Shown: positions 45,567 to 54,631 of the stretch, piece after piece
Layout: the number at the start of each line of letters is the position of its first letter
Position numbering within the stretch: position 1 is the first letter of the stretch
Origin: Pseudoclavibacter sp. 13-3
GTDB taxonomy: Bacteria > Actinomycetota > Actinomycetes > Actinomycetales > Microbacteriaceae
Direction of reading: 5' to 3'
Length of the DNA: 64,000 bases
Assembly: GCF_021168475.1 (NCBI RefSeq)
Contig: NZ_JAJOZT010000002.1
Coordinates: forward strand, 372,001 to 436,000
The notes under the pieces: model-generated
What the model was told of the DNA's origin: nothing
Database searches by the model: none
What the model saw: only the letters and a program-made list of their open reading frames with translations
Made by a program: the position numbers and the translations under genes

Positions 45567-47864
45567 TCAGCCGAAGTAGCGGGGCAGCGTGCCCTGATGC
45601 GCGGCCCGGAGCACGTCGACGCCCATCGAGAACAGCCCCTGCACCTCGAGGCCGACGGTCTTGTCGGTCACGCCGATGCGGATCACCGGGTAGTCTCGGG
45701 CCGAGAGCATGCCCTCGAACCGAACCTGGTCTTCGCGAGCGACCGAGACCAGCACGCGGCCCGTCGACTCAGAGAACAGCGCAGCCGTGGCATCCACCTC
45801 ATCACGCGACATGATCTCGTCGAGCCAGACCCGCGCACCGACGCCGAAGCGCATCACGCCCTCGGCAAGCGCGACGCCCAGGCCGCCCTCGCTCAGATCG
45901 TGCGCCGAGGTGACTAGGCCCTCACGGGCGAGCGAGGCGAGAATCTCGCCGAGCTTGCGCTCTGCCGCCAGGTCGACCGTCGGCGGCACACCGCCGAGGT
46001 GGTCGTAGACCGTCTCAGCCCAGGCCGAACCGTCGAGCTCGTCGTAGGTCGTGCCGAGCAGATACAGGTTGTGGCCCTCATCCTGCCAGCCGCTCGGCAC
46101 TCGACGCGCGACGTCGTCGATGATGCCGAGCACGCCGACGACGGGCGTCGGGTGGATCGGAGTGTCACCGGTCTGGTTGTAGAAGCTCACGTTGCCGCCG
46201 GTCACCGGGATGCCCAGCTCGCGGCAGCCCGCGGCCAGCCCGGCGGTGGCCTCGGAGAACTGCCACATGACCTCGGGGTTCTCGGGGCTGCCGAAGTTCA
46301 GGCAGTCGGTCACCGCGGCGGGCACAGCGCCGCTCACGGCGACGTTGCGGTAGGCCTCTGCGAGCGCGAGTCGGGCGCCGGCACGCGGGTCGAGCTGCGC
46401 GTAGCGTCCGTTCGCGTCGGTCGCGAGAGCCACGCCCAGACCGGTCTCCTCATCGACGCGGATCATGCCGGCGTCTTCGGGGAACGAGAATGCGGTGTTG
46501 CCCAGCACGTAGTAGTCGTACTGGTCGGTGATCAGCGAGGTGTCGGCCTGGTTCGGGCTTGCGATGATCGACAGCAGCGTGTCGCCCAGCCCCTCGCCCG
46601 AGTTGTCGCGCTCGAGCGTGGCGGCGGTGTCTGCCTGCAGGTCGTCGATCCAGGTCGGATGCTGCACCGGCCGATCGTAGACGGGCCCGTCGACGGCGAC
46701 CGTGCGCGGCGGCACGTTGACGATCTCGACGCCCCGCCAGTTGATGATCAGACGGTCGCCGTCGGTGACCTCGCCGATGACCGAGGTCTCGACTGCCCAC
46801 TTCTCGGCGACGGCGAGGAACTCTTCGAGCTTCTCGGGCCGCACCACGGCCATCATGCGCTCCTGCGACTCGCTCATCAGGATCTCTTCGGCGGTGAGCG
46901 TGGGGTCGCGCAGCAGCACGCTGTCGAGCTCGACGGTCATGCCGCCGTCGCCGTTGGCCGCCAGCTCGCTGGTCGCACACGAGATGCCCGCCGCGCCGAG
47001 GTCTTGGATGCCCTCGACCAGATCATGCGTGAACAGCTCGATGCACATCTCGATGAGCAGCTTCTCGGCGAACGGGTCGCCGACCTGCACGGCCGGCCGC
47101 TTCGTGGGCCCGCCTTCGCTGAACGTGTCAGAGGCGAGGATCGACGCGCCGCCGATGCCGTCGCCGCCCGTTCGCGCACCGAAGAGCACCACCTTGTTGC
47201 CGGCGCCCTTGGCGTTGGCCAGATGCAGCTCGTCGTGGCGCAGCACGCCGACCGCGAGGGCGTTCACCAGCGGGTTCGCCTGATAGACCTTGTCGAAGAC
47301 GGTCTCGCCGCCGATGTTCGGCAGGCCGAGGCTGTTCGCGTAGGCCGAGATGCCGCGTACCACGCCGTCGACAACGCGGCGGGTGTCGGGGGCGTCGATC
47401 GCGCCGAAGCGCAGCTGGTCCATCACTGCGACCGGGCGCGCGCCCATCGAGATGATGTCGCGCACGATGCCGCCTACGCCGGTGGCCGCGCCCTGGAAGG
47501 GCTCGACGAAGCTCGGGTGGTTGTGGCTCTCGACCTTGAACGTGACGGCCCAGCCCTCGCCGATGTCGACGACGCCGGCATTCTCGCCGATGCCGACCAT
47601 CATGCGTTCGCGCTGCTCGGGGGTGGTGTCGCCGAACTGACGCAGGTACTTCTTGCTCGACTTGTACGAGCAGTGCTCGCTCCACATCACCGAGTACATG
47701 GCGAGCTCGCCCGAGGTGGGGCGGCGGCCGAGGATGTCGCGGATGCGCTGGTACTCGTCGGCGGTCAGGCCGAGCTGATCGTAGGGCTGTGCGACGTCGG
47801 GCGTCTCGGCTGCGTGCTGCACGCTGTCGGGCTGGGGCACGGCTGGGTTCTGTGTGGTGGTCAT
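45567..47864 (-). CDS. purL: Phosphoribosylformylglycinamidine synthase subunit PurL
   Basis: 765 residues, the short PurL form that works with PurS and PurQ. Start ATG 47864 overlaps the purQ stop by ATGA; the frame stays open to 48254 but that part is purQ antisense to nothing real. Signatures: [57 protein letters not shown]. It converts FGAR to FGAM using ATP and ammonia from PurQ. Last gene of the leftward operon; a hairpin at 45511-45548 follows. Confidence 0.95.
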   Translation of the reverse strand: MTTTQNPAVPQPDSVQHAAETPDVAQPYDQLGLTADEYQRIRDILGRRPTSGELAMYSVMWSEHCSYKSSKKYLRQFGDTTPEQRERMMVGIGENAGVVDIGEGWAVTFKVESHNHPSFVEPFQGAATGVGGIVRDIISMGARPVAVMDQLRFGAIDAPDTRRVVDGVVRGISAYANSLGLPNIGGETVFDKVYQANPLVNALAVGVLRHDELHLANAKGAGNKVVLFGARTGGDGIGGASILASDTFSEGGPTKRPAVQVGDPFAEKLLIEMCIELFTHDLVEGIQDLGAAGISCATSELAANGDGGMTVELDSVLLRDPTLTAEEILMSESQERMMAVVRPEKLEEFLAVAEKWAVETSVIGEVTDGDRLIINWRGVEIVNVPPRTVAVDGPVYDRPVQHPTWIDDLQADTAATLERDNSGEGLGDTLLSIIASPNQADTSLITDQYDYYVLGNTAFSFPEDAGMIRVDEETGLGVALATDANGRYAQLDPRAGARLALAEAYRNVAVSGAVPAAVTDCLNFGSPENPEVMWQFSEATAGLAAGCRELGIPVTGGNVSFYNQTGDTPIHPTPVVGVLGIIDDVARRVPSGWQDEGHNLYLLGTTYDELDGSAWAETVYDHLGGVPPTVDLAAERKLGEILASLAREGLVTSAHDLSEGGLGVALAEGVMRFGVGARVWLDEIMSRDEVDATAALFSESTGRVLVSVAREDQVRFEGMLSARDYPVIRIGVTDKTVGLEVQGLFSMGVDVLRAAHQGTLPRYFG

Positions 47865-48661
47865 TCGCGAATCCCTGCGTCTGCGGTGTGGTGCTCTGGT
47901 GCATGTGAGGCGGGTACCACATCGTCGACGGGTGCGATGCCCAGATGCGCGAGCACAGAGGTGAAGAAGGTCAGGCCGTCGGTGCCCGAGCGCATGCGCT
48001 CGGCGGTGTCGGGGCCGAAGCCGGGCACGATCGCGTGCTCGGGGTGCGGCATCAGGCCGACGACGTTGCCGGCGGCGTTGGTGATGCCGGCGATGTCGTG
48101 GGCCGAGCCGTTGGGGTTGCCGTCGATGTAGCGAGCGATGATACGGCCGTCGTCTTCGAGCTGCTGCAATGTCGTCTCGTCGGCCACGTAGCGGCCTTCG
48201 GCGTTCTTCAGAGGAATGACGATCTCCTGGCCGCGTTCGTAGCCGTTCGTCCATGCGGTCTCGGACGACTCGATGCGCAGGCTCTGATCATGTCGAATGA
48301 AGTGCAGGTGCTCGTTGCGCACGAGGGCGCCGGGCAGCAGGTGCGACTCGGTCAGCACCTGGAAGCCGTTGCAGATGCCGAGCACGGGCAGTCCGTCGTT
48401 CGCGGCCTCGACGATCGAGCGCATGATCGGCGACTGGGTGGCCAGGGCTCCGGCGCGCAGGTAGTCGCCGTAGCTGAAGCCTCCGGGCAGCACGATCGCA
48501 TCGACGCCCGAGATGTCGGTGTCGGCGTGCCAGAGGGCGACGGCCTCGGCTCCGGCGAAGCGCACCGCGCGGCGGGCGTCGCCGTCGTCGAGCGTGCCGG
48601 GAAAGGTGACGACCCCGATGCGCGCCGGCCGTGCGGTGGATGCTGTGGTCGCGTCGGCCAT
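47861..48661 (-). CDS. purQ: Phosphoribosylformylglycinamidine synthase subunit PurQ (glutaminase)
   Basis: 266 residues. Class I glutamine amidotransferase: nucleophile Cys in LGICNGFQ, catalytic His/Glu in MPHPEHA, and the PurQ-type [17 protein letters not shown] start and [16 protein letters not shown]. Residues 1-13 and ~240-266 are short extensions, the latter unusual and Ala/His-rich. It overlaps purS by one base (TGATG) and purL by ATGA, so the three subunits are coupled in translation. Confidence 0.95.
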   Translation of the reverse strand: MADATTASTARPARIGVVTFPGTLDDGDARRAVRFAGAEAVALWHADTDISGVDAIVLPGGFSYGDYLRAGALATQSPIMRSIVEAANDGLPVLGICNGFQVLTESHLLPGALVRNEHLHFIRHDQSLRIESSETAWTNGYERGQEIVIPLKNAEGRYVADETTLQQLEDDGRIIARYIDGNPNGSAHDIAGITNAAGNVVGLMPHPEHAIVPGFGPDTAERMRSGTDGLTFFTSVLAHLGIAPVDDVVPASHAPEHHTADAGIRE

Positions 48662-48915
48662 CAGGCCTCCTTGGCGGCGGCGACGCTGACGACGTCTTCG
48701 ATCACCGGGTTCGAGAAGACGTCGGCGGCGACCTCTGCCACCTTCGAGAGCAGCTCGTCGCTCACCTCGCCGTCGACCTCGACCTCGAAGCGCTTGCCGA
48801 TGCGCACGCCTGTGATCTGCTCATGGCCGAGACGCTGCAGCACCCCGGCGACCGCTTTGCCCTGAGGATCCAGAATCTCTGGTTTGGGCATGATTTCGAC
48901 AATGATCTTCGACAC
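48661..48915 (-). CDS. purS: Phosphoribosylformylglycinamidine synthase subunit PurS
   Basis: 84 residues: [17 protein letters not shown] and [13 protein letters not shown] are the PurS consensus. It bridges PurQ and PurL in the FGAM synthase complex. Start GTG 48915 with AAGGCGA about eight bases upstream. A -10-like TAAGAT lies at 48966-48971 on the minus strand, within a tandemly repeated segment. Confidence 0.93.
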   Translation of the reverse strand: MSKIIVEIMPKPEILDPQGKAVAGVLQRLGHEQITGVRIGKRFEVEVDGEVSDELLSKVAEVAADVFSNPVIEDVVSVAAAKEA

Positions 48916-48967
48916 TGATACTCGCCTTACCGTGTGAGTGATTGTTGCGCCTGACGGCGGGCTCTAT

Positions 48968-49015
48968 CTTATCGCAGGCATGCGGCAGAGGCTTATCGCA
49001 GGCGTGCGACAGAGA
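48968..49015. repeat. Two tandem 24-bp repeats in the purS / lipoprotein promoter region
   Basis: 48968-48991 and 48992-49015 share CTTATCGCAGG-N-TGCG-N-CAGAG (21 of 24 bases). On the minus strand each copy carries GCGATAAG, the first overlapping the -10-like TAAGAT of purS. It may be a duplicated operator or promoter segment. Confidence 0.7.
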
Positions 49016-49152
49016 CTCAGCCCGGGCTGGCAGGGCTCGATCCTGCTAACGTGCAAATGTTCGGAGGAGGCATCTGCTGCCGGCTGCCGAACGGCGGATC
49101 CCCTGATAGACGATGCGGCAGCGGGACAACGAAAGAGGAGGCGAGCACCACA

Positions 49153-49770
49153 ATGACTTGTCAGAAGACTCGAAAGGCAGCGTTCGTCGCACTGACGCTG
49201 ACGGCTGCACTGGGATTCGCCGGCTGTGCGTCGGGAGACGATGCGCGCGAGGCGTCGTCGACCCCGGCTGAGACCAGCGCTGAGGTGCCCGTGGCGACCA
49301 GCTCAGCGCCGGCAGCGGCGACCGCAGCCGAGACTCCCGTCGGCAAAGACCTGACCACCGATCTTGGCGAGAAGATCACCGTCGTCTCGTACATCGATGG
49401 TTTTGCCCCGTCGCAGAAATTCCGTGATTCGCACTCTGCGATCGCCGACAACCGTTTCGTCCTGGTCCAGGTCACGGCGACACCAAGCGAGAAGTACTAC
49501 TCAGCTGTGCCGGCCTCGGCGTTTTCTCTGACCGGAGCCTCGAATGGGATCGACGCGTCCAGCACCACGATTCTGGACGATGAAGTGGCTGCCGCCGGAC
49601 ACCCGATCTATCAGCAGGCCGACACGTCCAAGGGTGAGAGCACCGGATGGCTCGTGTTCAACGTGAAGCCCGACATGACTCAGCTGACGCTGCGCTACAA
49701 ACAGCTCGCAGCGACGACGAGCGACGGTGGCACGATCGACAAGAAGAACTTCGACCTGCCGCTGAACTAG
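49153..49770 (+). CDS. Secreted lipoprotein with DUF4352-like domain
   Basis: 205 residues from ATG 49153, with GAGGAGG about eleven bases upstream (longer frame from 49051 rejected). The signal peptide ends in a lipobox, LGFAGC, so the mature protein starts at a lipidated Cys (about residue 24). A Thr/Ala/Pro linker leads to a beta-sandwich-like domain (VVSYIDGFAPSQKF, RFVLVQVTATPSEKYY, GWLVFNVKPDMTQLTLRY) resembling DUF4352/telokin-like lipoproteins. Function unknown. It is divergent from purS and convergent with purC, from which it is separated by a two-way hairpin. Confidence 0.8.
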   Translation: MTCQKTRKAAFVALTLTAALGFAGCASGDDAREASSTPAETSAEVPVATSSAPAAATAAETPVGKDLTTDLGEKITVVSYIDGFAPSQKFRDSHSAIADNRFVLVQVTATPSEKYYSAVPASAFSLTGASNGIDASSTTILDDEVAAAGHPIYQQADTSKGESTGWLVFNVKPDMTQLTLRYKQLAATTSDGGTIDKKNFDLPLN

Positions 49771-49776
49771 CTGCTG

Positions 49777-49810
49777 CCGGCTGAGCGCCGTGGCCTCAGC
49801 GCTCAGCCGG
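49777..49810. terminator. Bidirectional terminator between the lipoprotein and purC
   Basis: CCGGCTGAGCG (49777-49787) pairs perfectly with CGCTCAGCCGG (49800-49810). The purC stop codon lies in the loop, so it serves both convergent genes. No T-runs. Confidence 0.65.
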
Positions 49811-50677
49811 GGCGCTCTCGCCGGTGAGCTTCTCGAAGAGCTCGCGGTAGCGAGCCGCGGTCTGCTGCACGATCTCTTCGGGGAGCTCTGGCGGAACCCC
49901 GGTCTTGTCCCAGTGCTCGCTCAGCCAGTTGCGCACGATCTGCTTGTCGAAGCTCTCGCGGCGGCGACCCTCGGCCCAGGCCTCACGGCTCCAGTAGCGC
50001 GACGAGTCAGAGGTGAGCACCTCGTCGGCGAGCACGAGGCGTCCGAGGTCGCTGCCGAACTCGAACTTCGTGTCGGCGATGATCAGGTCGTGCTGCTCGG
50101 CGACGTCCGCCCCCTGCCGGTAGAGGTTCAGCGAGGCGTCGCGAATGGCCCGGGCGGCCTCTTCGCCGACGAGATCGATGCTCTGCTCGTACGAGATGTT
50201 CTCGTCGTGCTGGCCGGCCGGGGCCTTGAACGCGGGCGTGTAGATCGGCTCGGGCAGCTTGTCGCCGAACTCGAGGCCGGCGGGCAGCTCGATGCCGCAC
50301 ACGGCACCCGTGCGCTGGTACTCCTCCCACCCGGAGCCTGCGATGTAGCCGCGGACGACCGCCTCGAGCGGGTACATTTTGAGCCGCTTCGCGATGATCG
50401 CGCGCCCGGCGACGGCGTCTGGCACATCGGTGCTGAGCACGTGGTTCGCGAAGTCCAGCTTCTCGAACCACCACAGCGCCAGCTGGTTGAGCAGTTCGCC
50501 CTTGCCCGGAATCGGCGGCTCGAGCATGTGGTCGAACGCGCTGACGCGGTCAGAGGCCACCATCAGCACCTGCGTGGCGGTGTCGAGCGACTCGGCGCTC
50601 AGAGGAATGTAGAGCTCGCGCACTTTGCCGGAGTAGACGTGCTTCCAGCCGGGCAGCTCAAGGGCAGACGAAGACAT
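49796..50677 (-). CDS. purC: SAICAR synthetase
   Basis: 293 residues from ATG 50677; AAAGGTG lies just upstream and contains the alternative GTG 50683, which is therefore rejected. Signatures: YSGKVRELY, ASDRVSAFDHMLEPPIPGKGELLNQLALWWF, KLMYPLEAVVRGYIAGSGW-type (here KMYPLEAVVRGYIAGSGW) and IADTKFEFG. The enzyme couples CAIR and aspartate with ATP. It follows purD by 22 bases, same operon. Confidence 0.95.
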   Translation of the reverse strand: MSSSALELPGWKHVYSGKVRELYIPLSAESLDTATQVLMVASDRVSAFDHMLEPPIPGKGELLNQLALWWFEKLDFANHVLSTDVPDAVAGRAIIAKRLKMYPLEAVVRGYIAGSGWEEYQRTGAVCGIELPAGLEFGDKLPEPIYTPAFKAPAGQHDENISYEQSIDLVGEEAARAIRDASLNLYRQGADVAEQHDLIIADTKFEFGSDLGRLVLADEVLTSDSSRYWSREAWAEGRRRESFDKQIVRNWLSEHWDKTGVPPELPEEIVQQTAARYRELFEKLTGESAPAER

Positions 50678-50705
50678 GGTCACCTTTCCAGTGGTTCAGT
50701 TGTCG

Positions 50706-51983
50706 TCAGGCGTTCGGATTGGTCAGAAGGTCGGCGCGGGTGCGGCTCGCGGCGGCGATGTCGCCGCGATGGTGCTCGCCTTCGAGCCCGATGCGCTCGA
50801 TGCCAGCATACGCTGCGGCTCGGGCCGCCTCGAAGGTGTCGGCGACTGCGACCACGTTGAGCACGCGCCCGCCGGTGGCGATCAGATGGCCGTTCTCGTC
50901 GGCGGTCGCCGCATGGATGACGCTCACTCCGGGCAGCTGCTCGGCTGCATCGACGCCGGTGATCACTCGGCCGGTGAGGGGCTGCTCGGGGTAGCCCTCA
51001 CTGGCCATGACCACCGTGATCGCACGCTGCGGCGAGAAGCGCGGCTCGGGCACCGAGTCGAGTCGGCCCTCGGCGGCGGCGAGCAGCAGCTCGCCGAACT
51101 CGCCTTCGAGGCGGGGCAGCACGACCTGTGTCTCGGGATCGCCGAAACGGGCGTTGAACTCGATGACGCGGATGCCCTTCGGCGTGATGATCAGGCCGCA
51201 GTAGAGCAGGCCGCGGAACTCGTCGCCCTGCTCGGCGAGCTGGGCGATCGTGGGCTGGGCCACTTCGTCGCGCACCTGCGCCACGAAGTCGTCGCCGACC
51301 CAGGGCAGCGGCGAGTAAGCACCCATGCCTCCGGTGTTCGCACCCCGGTCGTCGTCGTCGACGCGCTTGTAGTCCTGCGCCGGGGAGAGCGGCGCGACCC
51401 GAGTGCCGTCGGCGAGGAAGAACAGCGAGACCTCCTGCCCGCTGAGGAACTCCTCGATCAGCACGCTCTGGTCGATCCAGCGACTGGCATGAGCGACGGC
51501 GGCGTCGCGGTCGTCGGTGACGATCACGCCCTTGCCCGCGGCGAGACCGTCGGCCTTCACCACGTACGGGGCGCCGAACTCGTCGAGTGCGGCCTCGGCC
51601 TCGGGCAGGGTGCTGGCGCGCACCGCGCGACCGGTGGGCACACCGGCGGCCTCCATGACCCGCTTGGCGAAGCTCTTCGACCCCTCGAGCCGAGCCGCGT
51701 CACGGTCGGGGCCGAACACGGGCACGCCCAGCGCACGCACGGCATCCGCCACACCGGCGACCAGCGGCGCCTCGGGGCCCACGACGACCAGATCGGGCCG
51801 ATCGCGCTCGACCTGCGCGACGACGGCGTCCCCGTTGCTCGCGTCCAGGGTGATGACGGGCACGTCTGCCGCGATGCCGGCGTTGCCGGGAGCCGCGACG
51901 ATCTCATGCGTGGTCTGGTCGGCCAGCAGCCGACGAATGATGGCGTGCTCGCGCGCGCCCGAGCCGAGTACGAGAATCTTCAC
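50706..51983 (-). CDS. purD: Phosphoribosylamine-glycine ligase
   Basis: 425 residues, starting GTG 51983 (VLGSGAREHAI at the N-terminus). ATP-grasp features: PYVVKADGLAAGKGVIV, LIEEFLSGQEVSLFFL, and NARFGDPETQVVLPRL. It makes glycinamide ribonucleotide from phosphoribosylamine and glycine. A -10 TAGGCT lies six bases before the GTG, so the message is probably leaderless. The promoter is back to back with that of the 52022 gene. Confidence 0.95.
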   Translation of the reverse strand: MKILVLGSGAREHAIIRRLLADQTTHEIVAAPGNAGIAADVPVITLDASNGDAVVAQVERDRPDLVVVGPEAPLVAGVADAVRALGVPVFGPDRDAARLEGSKSFAKRVMEAAGVPTGRAVRASTLPEAEAALDEFGAPYVVKADGLAAGKGVIVTDDRDAAVAHASRWIDQSVLIEEFLSGQEVSLFFLADGTRVAPLSPAQDYKRVDDDDRGANTGGMGAYSPLPWVGDDFVAQVRDEVAQPTIAQLAEQGDEFRGLLYCGLIITPKGIRVIEFNARFGDPETQVVLPRLEGEFGELLLAAAEGRLDSVPEPRFSPQRAITVVMASEGYPEQPLTGRVITGVDAAEQLPGVSVIHAATADENGHLIATGGRVLNVVAVADTFEAARAAAYAGIERIGLEGEHHRGDIAAASRTRADLLTNPNA

Positions 51984-51989
51984 CCGCCC

Positions 51990-52015
51990 AGCCTACCGAA
52001 GCCGCGCCGTAGAAT
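51990..52015. promoter_or_regulatory. Back-to-back leaderless promoters of purD and the sterol-carrier-like gene
   Basis: Minus strand TAGGCT (51990-51995) is six bases from GTG 51983; plus strand TAGAAT (52010-52015) is six bases from GTG 52022. The -10 boxes are 14 bases apart, so each -35 region falls on the other gene's start side and polymerases must compete. Confidence 0.6.
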
Positions 52016-52021
52016 CGCCCC

Positions 52022-52450
52022 GTGGCGATGAAGAGAATCGAAGAAGGCGACGGCATCAGCGCTTTCGACGCAGCGCTGGGCGCCCTGACCGCCGGCCAGG
52101 GCTCCCTCGGGCGAGGCGCGATCCAGGCACCGCGTGCGACGATCGCGACGGCCGTGCGGTTCACGCTCCAGGCGCTCGCCGACGATCATCCGGGGCATTC
52201 CGTCGAGGTGCGGGTGCCGCCGTACGGCGCGGTGCAGTGCATCGAAGGCCCGCGGCACACCCGCGGCACGCCGCCGAACGTCATCGAGACCGACGCGGCG
52301 ACCTGGCTGGCGCTGGTGAGCGGCAGGCTGCGCTGGCCCGAGGCGCTGGCATCCGGTCTCGTCGACGCCTCTGGAGCCCGTGCCCATCTCGACGGCATGC
52401 TGCCGATACCGGGGCTGCATCGGGTGCGCAGAGGTCGGCCGCAGAGGTGA
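52022..52450 (+). CDS. Sterol-carrier-like family protein
   Basis: 142 residues. The core TIATAVRFTLQALADDHPGHSVEVRVPPYGAVQCIEGPRHTRGTPPNVIETDAATWLALVSGRLRW is that of the small SCP-like proteins found beside pur genes in actinobacteria. They share the sterol-carrier fold and a hydrophobic pocket; no enzyme activity is known. Start GTG 52022 follows a -10 box by six bases. Confidence 0.85.
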   Translation: MAMKRIEEGDGISAFDAALGALTAGQGSLGRGAIQAPRATIATAVRFTLQALADDHPGHSVEVRVPPYGAVQCIEGPRHTRGTPPNVIETDAATWLALVSGRLRWPEALASGLVDASGARAHLDGMLPIPGLHRVRRGRPQR

Positions 52451-52452
52451 GA

Positions 52453-52458
52453 TAAGGT
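52453..52458 (+). promoter_or_regulatory. -10 box for the 52465-purF-purM unit
   Basis: TAAGGT, six bases before GTG 52465 and just after the 52450 stop codon. Confidence 0.5.
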
Positions 52459-52464
52459 GTCTGG

Positions 52465-52956
52465 GTGAGGCGAGAGACCCAAGAGGTGCAGGTGCAGGTG
52501 CGCCAGGCGCCCAAATATCTGACGTTCGCGATGCTCGGCGCGGTCATCGGCCTGGTGATCGCTGCCGTGGTGTCGCTGATCGCGATGGCCCGGCCCAGTG
52601 ATTCGACCGACGCCGGCGATCCGACGCGACAGATCAGCCCCATGCAGGCCTTCCTGCTGCTGGGCCTGACGCTCGCCGCGGTCTGCGCCGTGATCATGCT
52701 CGTGATCGCCCTCGTTCTTGACCGCGTTCTGGCGCGCCGGGCCCGTCTGGCCAGTGCGGTGCACGAGAAGGTCACCGCCGACGACGAAGCGGCATCGAAG
52801 GATGCCATGGCTGCCCCCGCCGTCGAATCCCCAGTTGAGGGTGGCCTCATCCGGGGTGCCGGTGCGACAATTGATGCCGAGGCGTCTGACGGGGGAGCCG
52901 ACGCCTCGTCTGGAGACCGCACGAACTCCACCTCGGGTGGAGAAGACAAGGAGTGA
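52465..52956 (+). CDS. Two-span membrane protein upstream of purF
   Basis: 163 residues. Two hydrophobic spans (about 20-42 and 61-86) flank a short loop; the C-terminal ~75 residues are acidic, Ala/Ser/Gly-rich and probably disordered and cytoplasmic. The conserved-looking N-terminus VQVRQAPKYLTFAMLGA is typical of actinobacterial hypothetical membrane proteins next to purF. Function unknown. The stop is at 52956 and purF begins at 52959, so they are coupled. Confidence 0.78.
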   Translation: MRRETQEVQVQVRQAPKYLTFAMLGAVIGLVIAAVVSLIAMARPSDSTDAGDPTRQISPMQAFLLLGLTLAAVCAVIMLVIALVLDRVLARRARLASAVHEKVTADDEAASKDAMAAPAVESPVEGGLIRGAGATIDAEASDGGADASSGDRTNSTSGGEDKE

Positions 52957-52958
52957 CC

Positions 52959-54530
52959 GTGGCTCGCGGTGACGGCATGCTCAACCACGACCTTCTGCCG
53001 AACGAGAAGGGCCCACAAGACGAGTGCGGCGTCTTCGGGGTCTGGGCGCCCGACGAAGAGGTCGCCAAGCTCACCTACTTCGGGCTCTTCGCCCTGCAGC
53101 ACCGCGGCACCGAGTCGGCGGGCATCGCGACCTCCGACGGCGAGCAGATCATGGTCTACAAAGACATGGGGCTGGTCTCGCAGGTGTTCGACGAGTCGTC
53201 GCTCAACACCCTGACCGGTCACATCGCGGTCGGGCACAACCGATACTCCACCACCGGTCGTTCGACCTGGGCGAACGCGCAGCCGACGCTCGGCAAGACC
53301 GCCAACGGCACGATCGCGCTGGGCCACAACGGCAACCTGACGAACACCGCCCAGCTGGTGCGGCTGCTGCACGAGCTGCACCCCGACCAGACCTTCGGCG
53401 AGCTCTCACACGGCAACACCACCGACACCGCGGTGCTGACGGCACTGCTCAGCGGCGACCCCGACCACACGCTTGAAGCCACCGCGATGCAGATTCTGCC
53501 GAAAGTGCGCGGGGCGTTCTGTCTGGCCTTCATGGACGAGCACACGCTCTATGCCGCCCGCGACCCGCAGGGCGTGCGCCCGCTGGTGCTCGGCCGACTC
53601 GACCACGGCTGGGTCGTGGCCAGTGAGACCGCGGCGCTCGACATCGTCGGTGCGTCGTTCGTGCGCGAGGTCGAACCCGGCGAGCTGCTGGCGATCAACG
53701 AGAGCGGCATTCGCAGTCAGCGCTTCGCGCAGACCAAACGAGCCGGCTGCGTCTTCGAGTACGTCTATCTGGCGCGTCCCGACACCACCATCCACGGGCG
53801 CTCGGTCAATGCGTCGCGCATCGACATGGGCAAGGCGCTGGCCCGTGAGTACCCGGTCGACGCCGACCTCGTGATCCCGACGCCCGATTCGGGCACACCG
53901 GCGGCGATCGGCTATTCCCAGCAGTCCGGCATTCCCTATGGGCAGGGTCTGGTCAAGAACGCCTATGTCGGCCGCACGTTCATCCAGCCGTCGCAGACGA
54001 TCAGGCAGCGCGGCATCCGTCTGAAGCTGAACCCTCTGCGCGAGGTGATCCGCGGCAAGCGTCTCGTCGTGATCGACGACTCTATCGTGCGCGGCAACAC
54101 GCAGCGTGCGCTGGTGGCCATGCTGCGCGAGGCCGGCGCCGCCGAGGTACACGTGCGCATCTCATCACCGCCGATCACCTGGCCCTGCTTCTACGGCATC
54201 GACTTCGCCTCTCGCGCCGAGCTGATCGCCTCGGGCGCCTCGGTCGAGCAGATTCGCAACATGATCGGCGCAGACTCGCTGGGCTACCTGAGCAAAGACG
54301 GCATGATCGAGGCGTCGCAGCAGCCCGAGAGCGAACTGTGCACCGCGTGTTTCACCGGAGAGTACCCGATCGAGCTGCCGAGTGACGACGAGCTTGGCAA
54401 AGACCTGCTCGAGCAAGCGGGAGCGAAGGCTCCGGCGGCCTGCAACCCCGGGCCCGACTCCGAACTCGACCGACTGGTGAACGGGCGCGGCGGCATTACC
54501 CACGGTGCGCTTTCCACCCCGAAGAGCTGA
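52959..54530 (+). CDS. purF: Amidophosphoribosyltransferase
   Basis: 523 residues from GTG 52959, which has AAGGAG (52948-52953) five bases before it; GTG 52953 lies inside that site. A propeptide of 22 residues precedes Cys23 (DE-CGVFGVW), which becomes the N-terminal nucleophile. Glutaminase: GHNRYSTTG, LGHNGNLTN. PRPP motif VVIDDSIVRGNT at about 369-380. Cys residues in LCTACFTGEYP fit the iron-sulfur-containing B. subtilis type. It commits PRPP to purine synthesis; AMP/GMP feedback is expected. Confidence 0.95.
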   Translation: MARGDGMLNHDLLPNEKGPQDECGVFGVWAPDEEVAKLTYFGLFALQHRGTESAGIATSDGEQIMVYKDMGLVSQVFDESSLNTLTGHIAVGHNRYSTTGRSTWANAQPTLGKTANGTIALGHNGNLTNTAQLVRLLHELHPDQTFGELSHGNTTDTAVLTALLSGDPDHTLEATAMQILPKVRGAFCLAFMDEHTLYAARDPQGVRPLVLGRLDHGWVVASETAALDIVGASFVREVEPGELLAINESGIRSQRFAQTKRAGCVFEYVYLARPDTTIHGRSVNASRIDMGKALAREYPVDADLVIPTPDSGTPAAIGYSQQSGIPYGQGLVKNAYVGRTFIQPSQTIRQRGIRLKLNPLREVIRGKRLVVIDDSIVRGNTQRALVAMLREAGAAEVHVRISSPPITWPCFYGIDFASRAELIASGASVEQIRNMIGADSLGYLSKDGMIEASQQPESELCTACFTGEYPIELPSDDELGKDLLEQAGAKAPAACNPGPDSELDRLVNGRGGITHGALSTPKS

Positions 54531-54631
54531 CCCGTTCGGGCCTCCGCCGCGTCGCGCACCGACGCCGTCAAGCACCGACAACTTCCAGTACCGACCAGCG
54601 ATCCCATCATCGAGAGCATCAAGGAGAACCT

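Noticed and set aside
45999-48131. 710-residue plus-strand ORF opposite purL and purQ
   Set aside because: It is antisense to two clear purine genes and its composition (Gly, Arg, Asp, His, Val rich) is that of a shadow frame in high-GC DNA. No motif or start signal.
47865-48254. Upstream extension of purL to 48254
   Set aside because: The added 130 residues lie within purQ in another frame; ATG 47864 with the ATGA overlap is the expected start.
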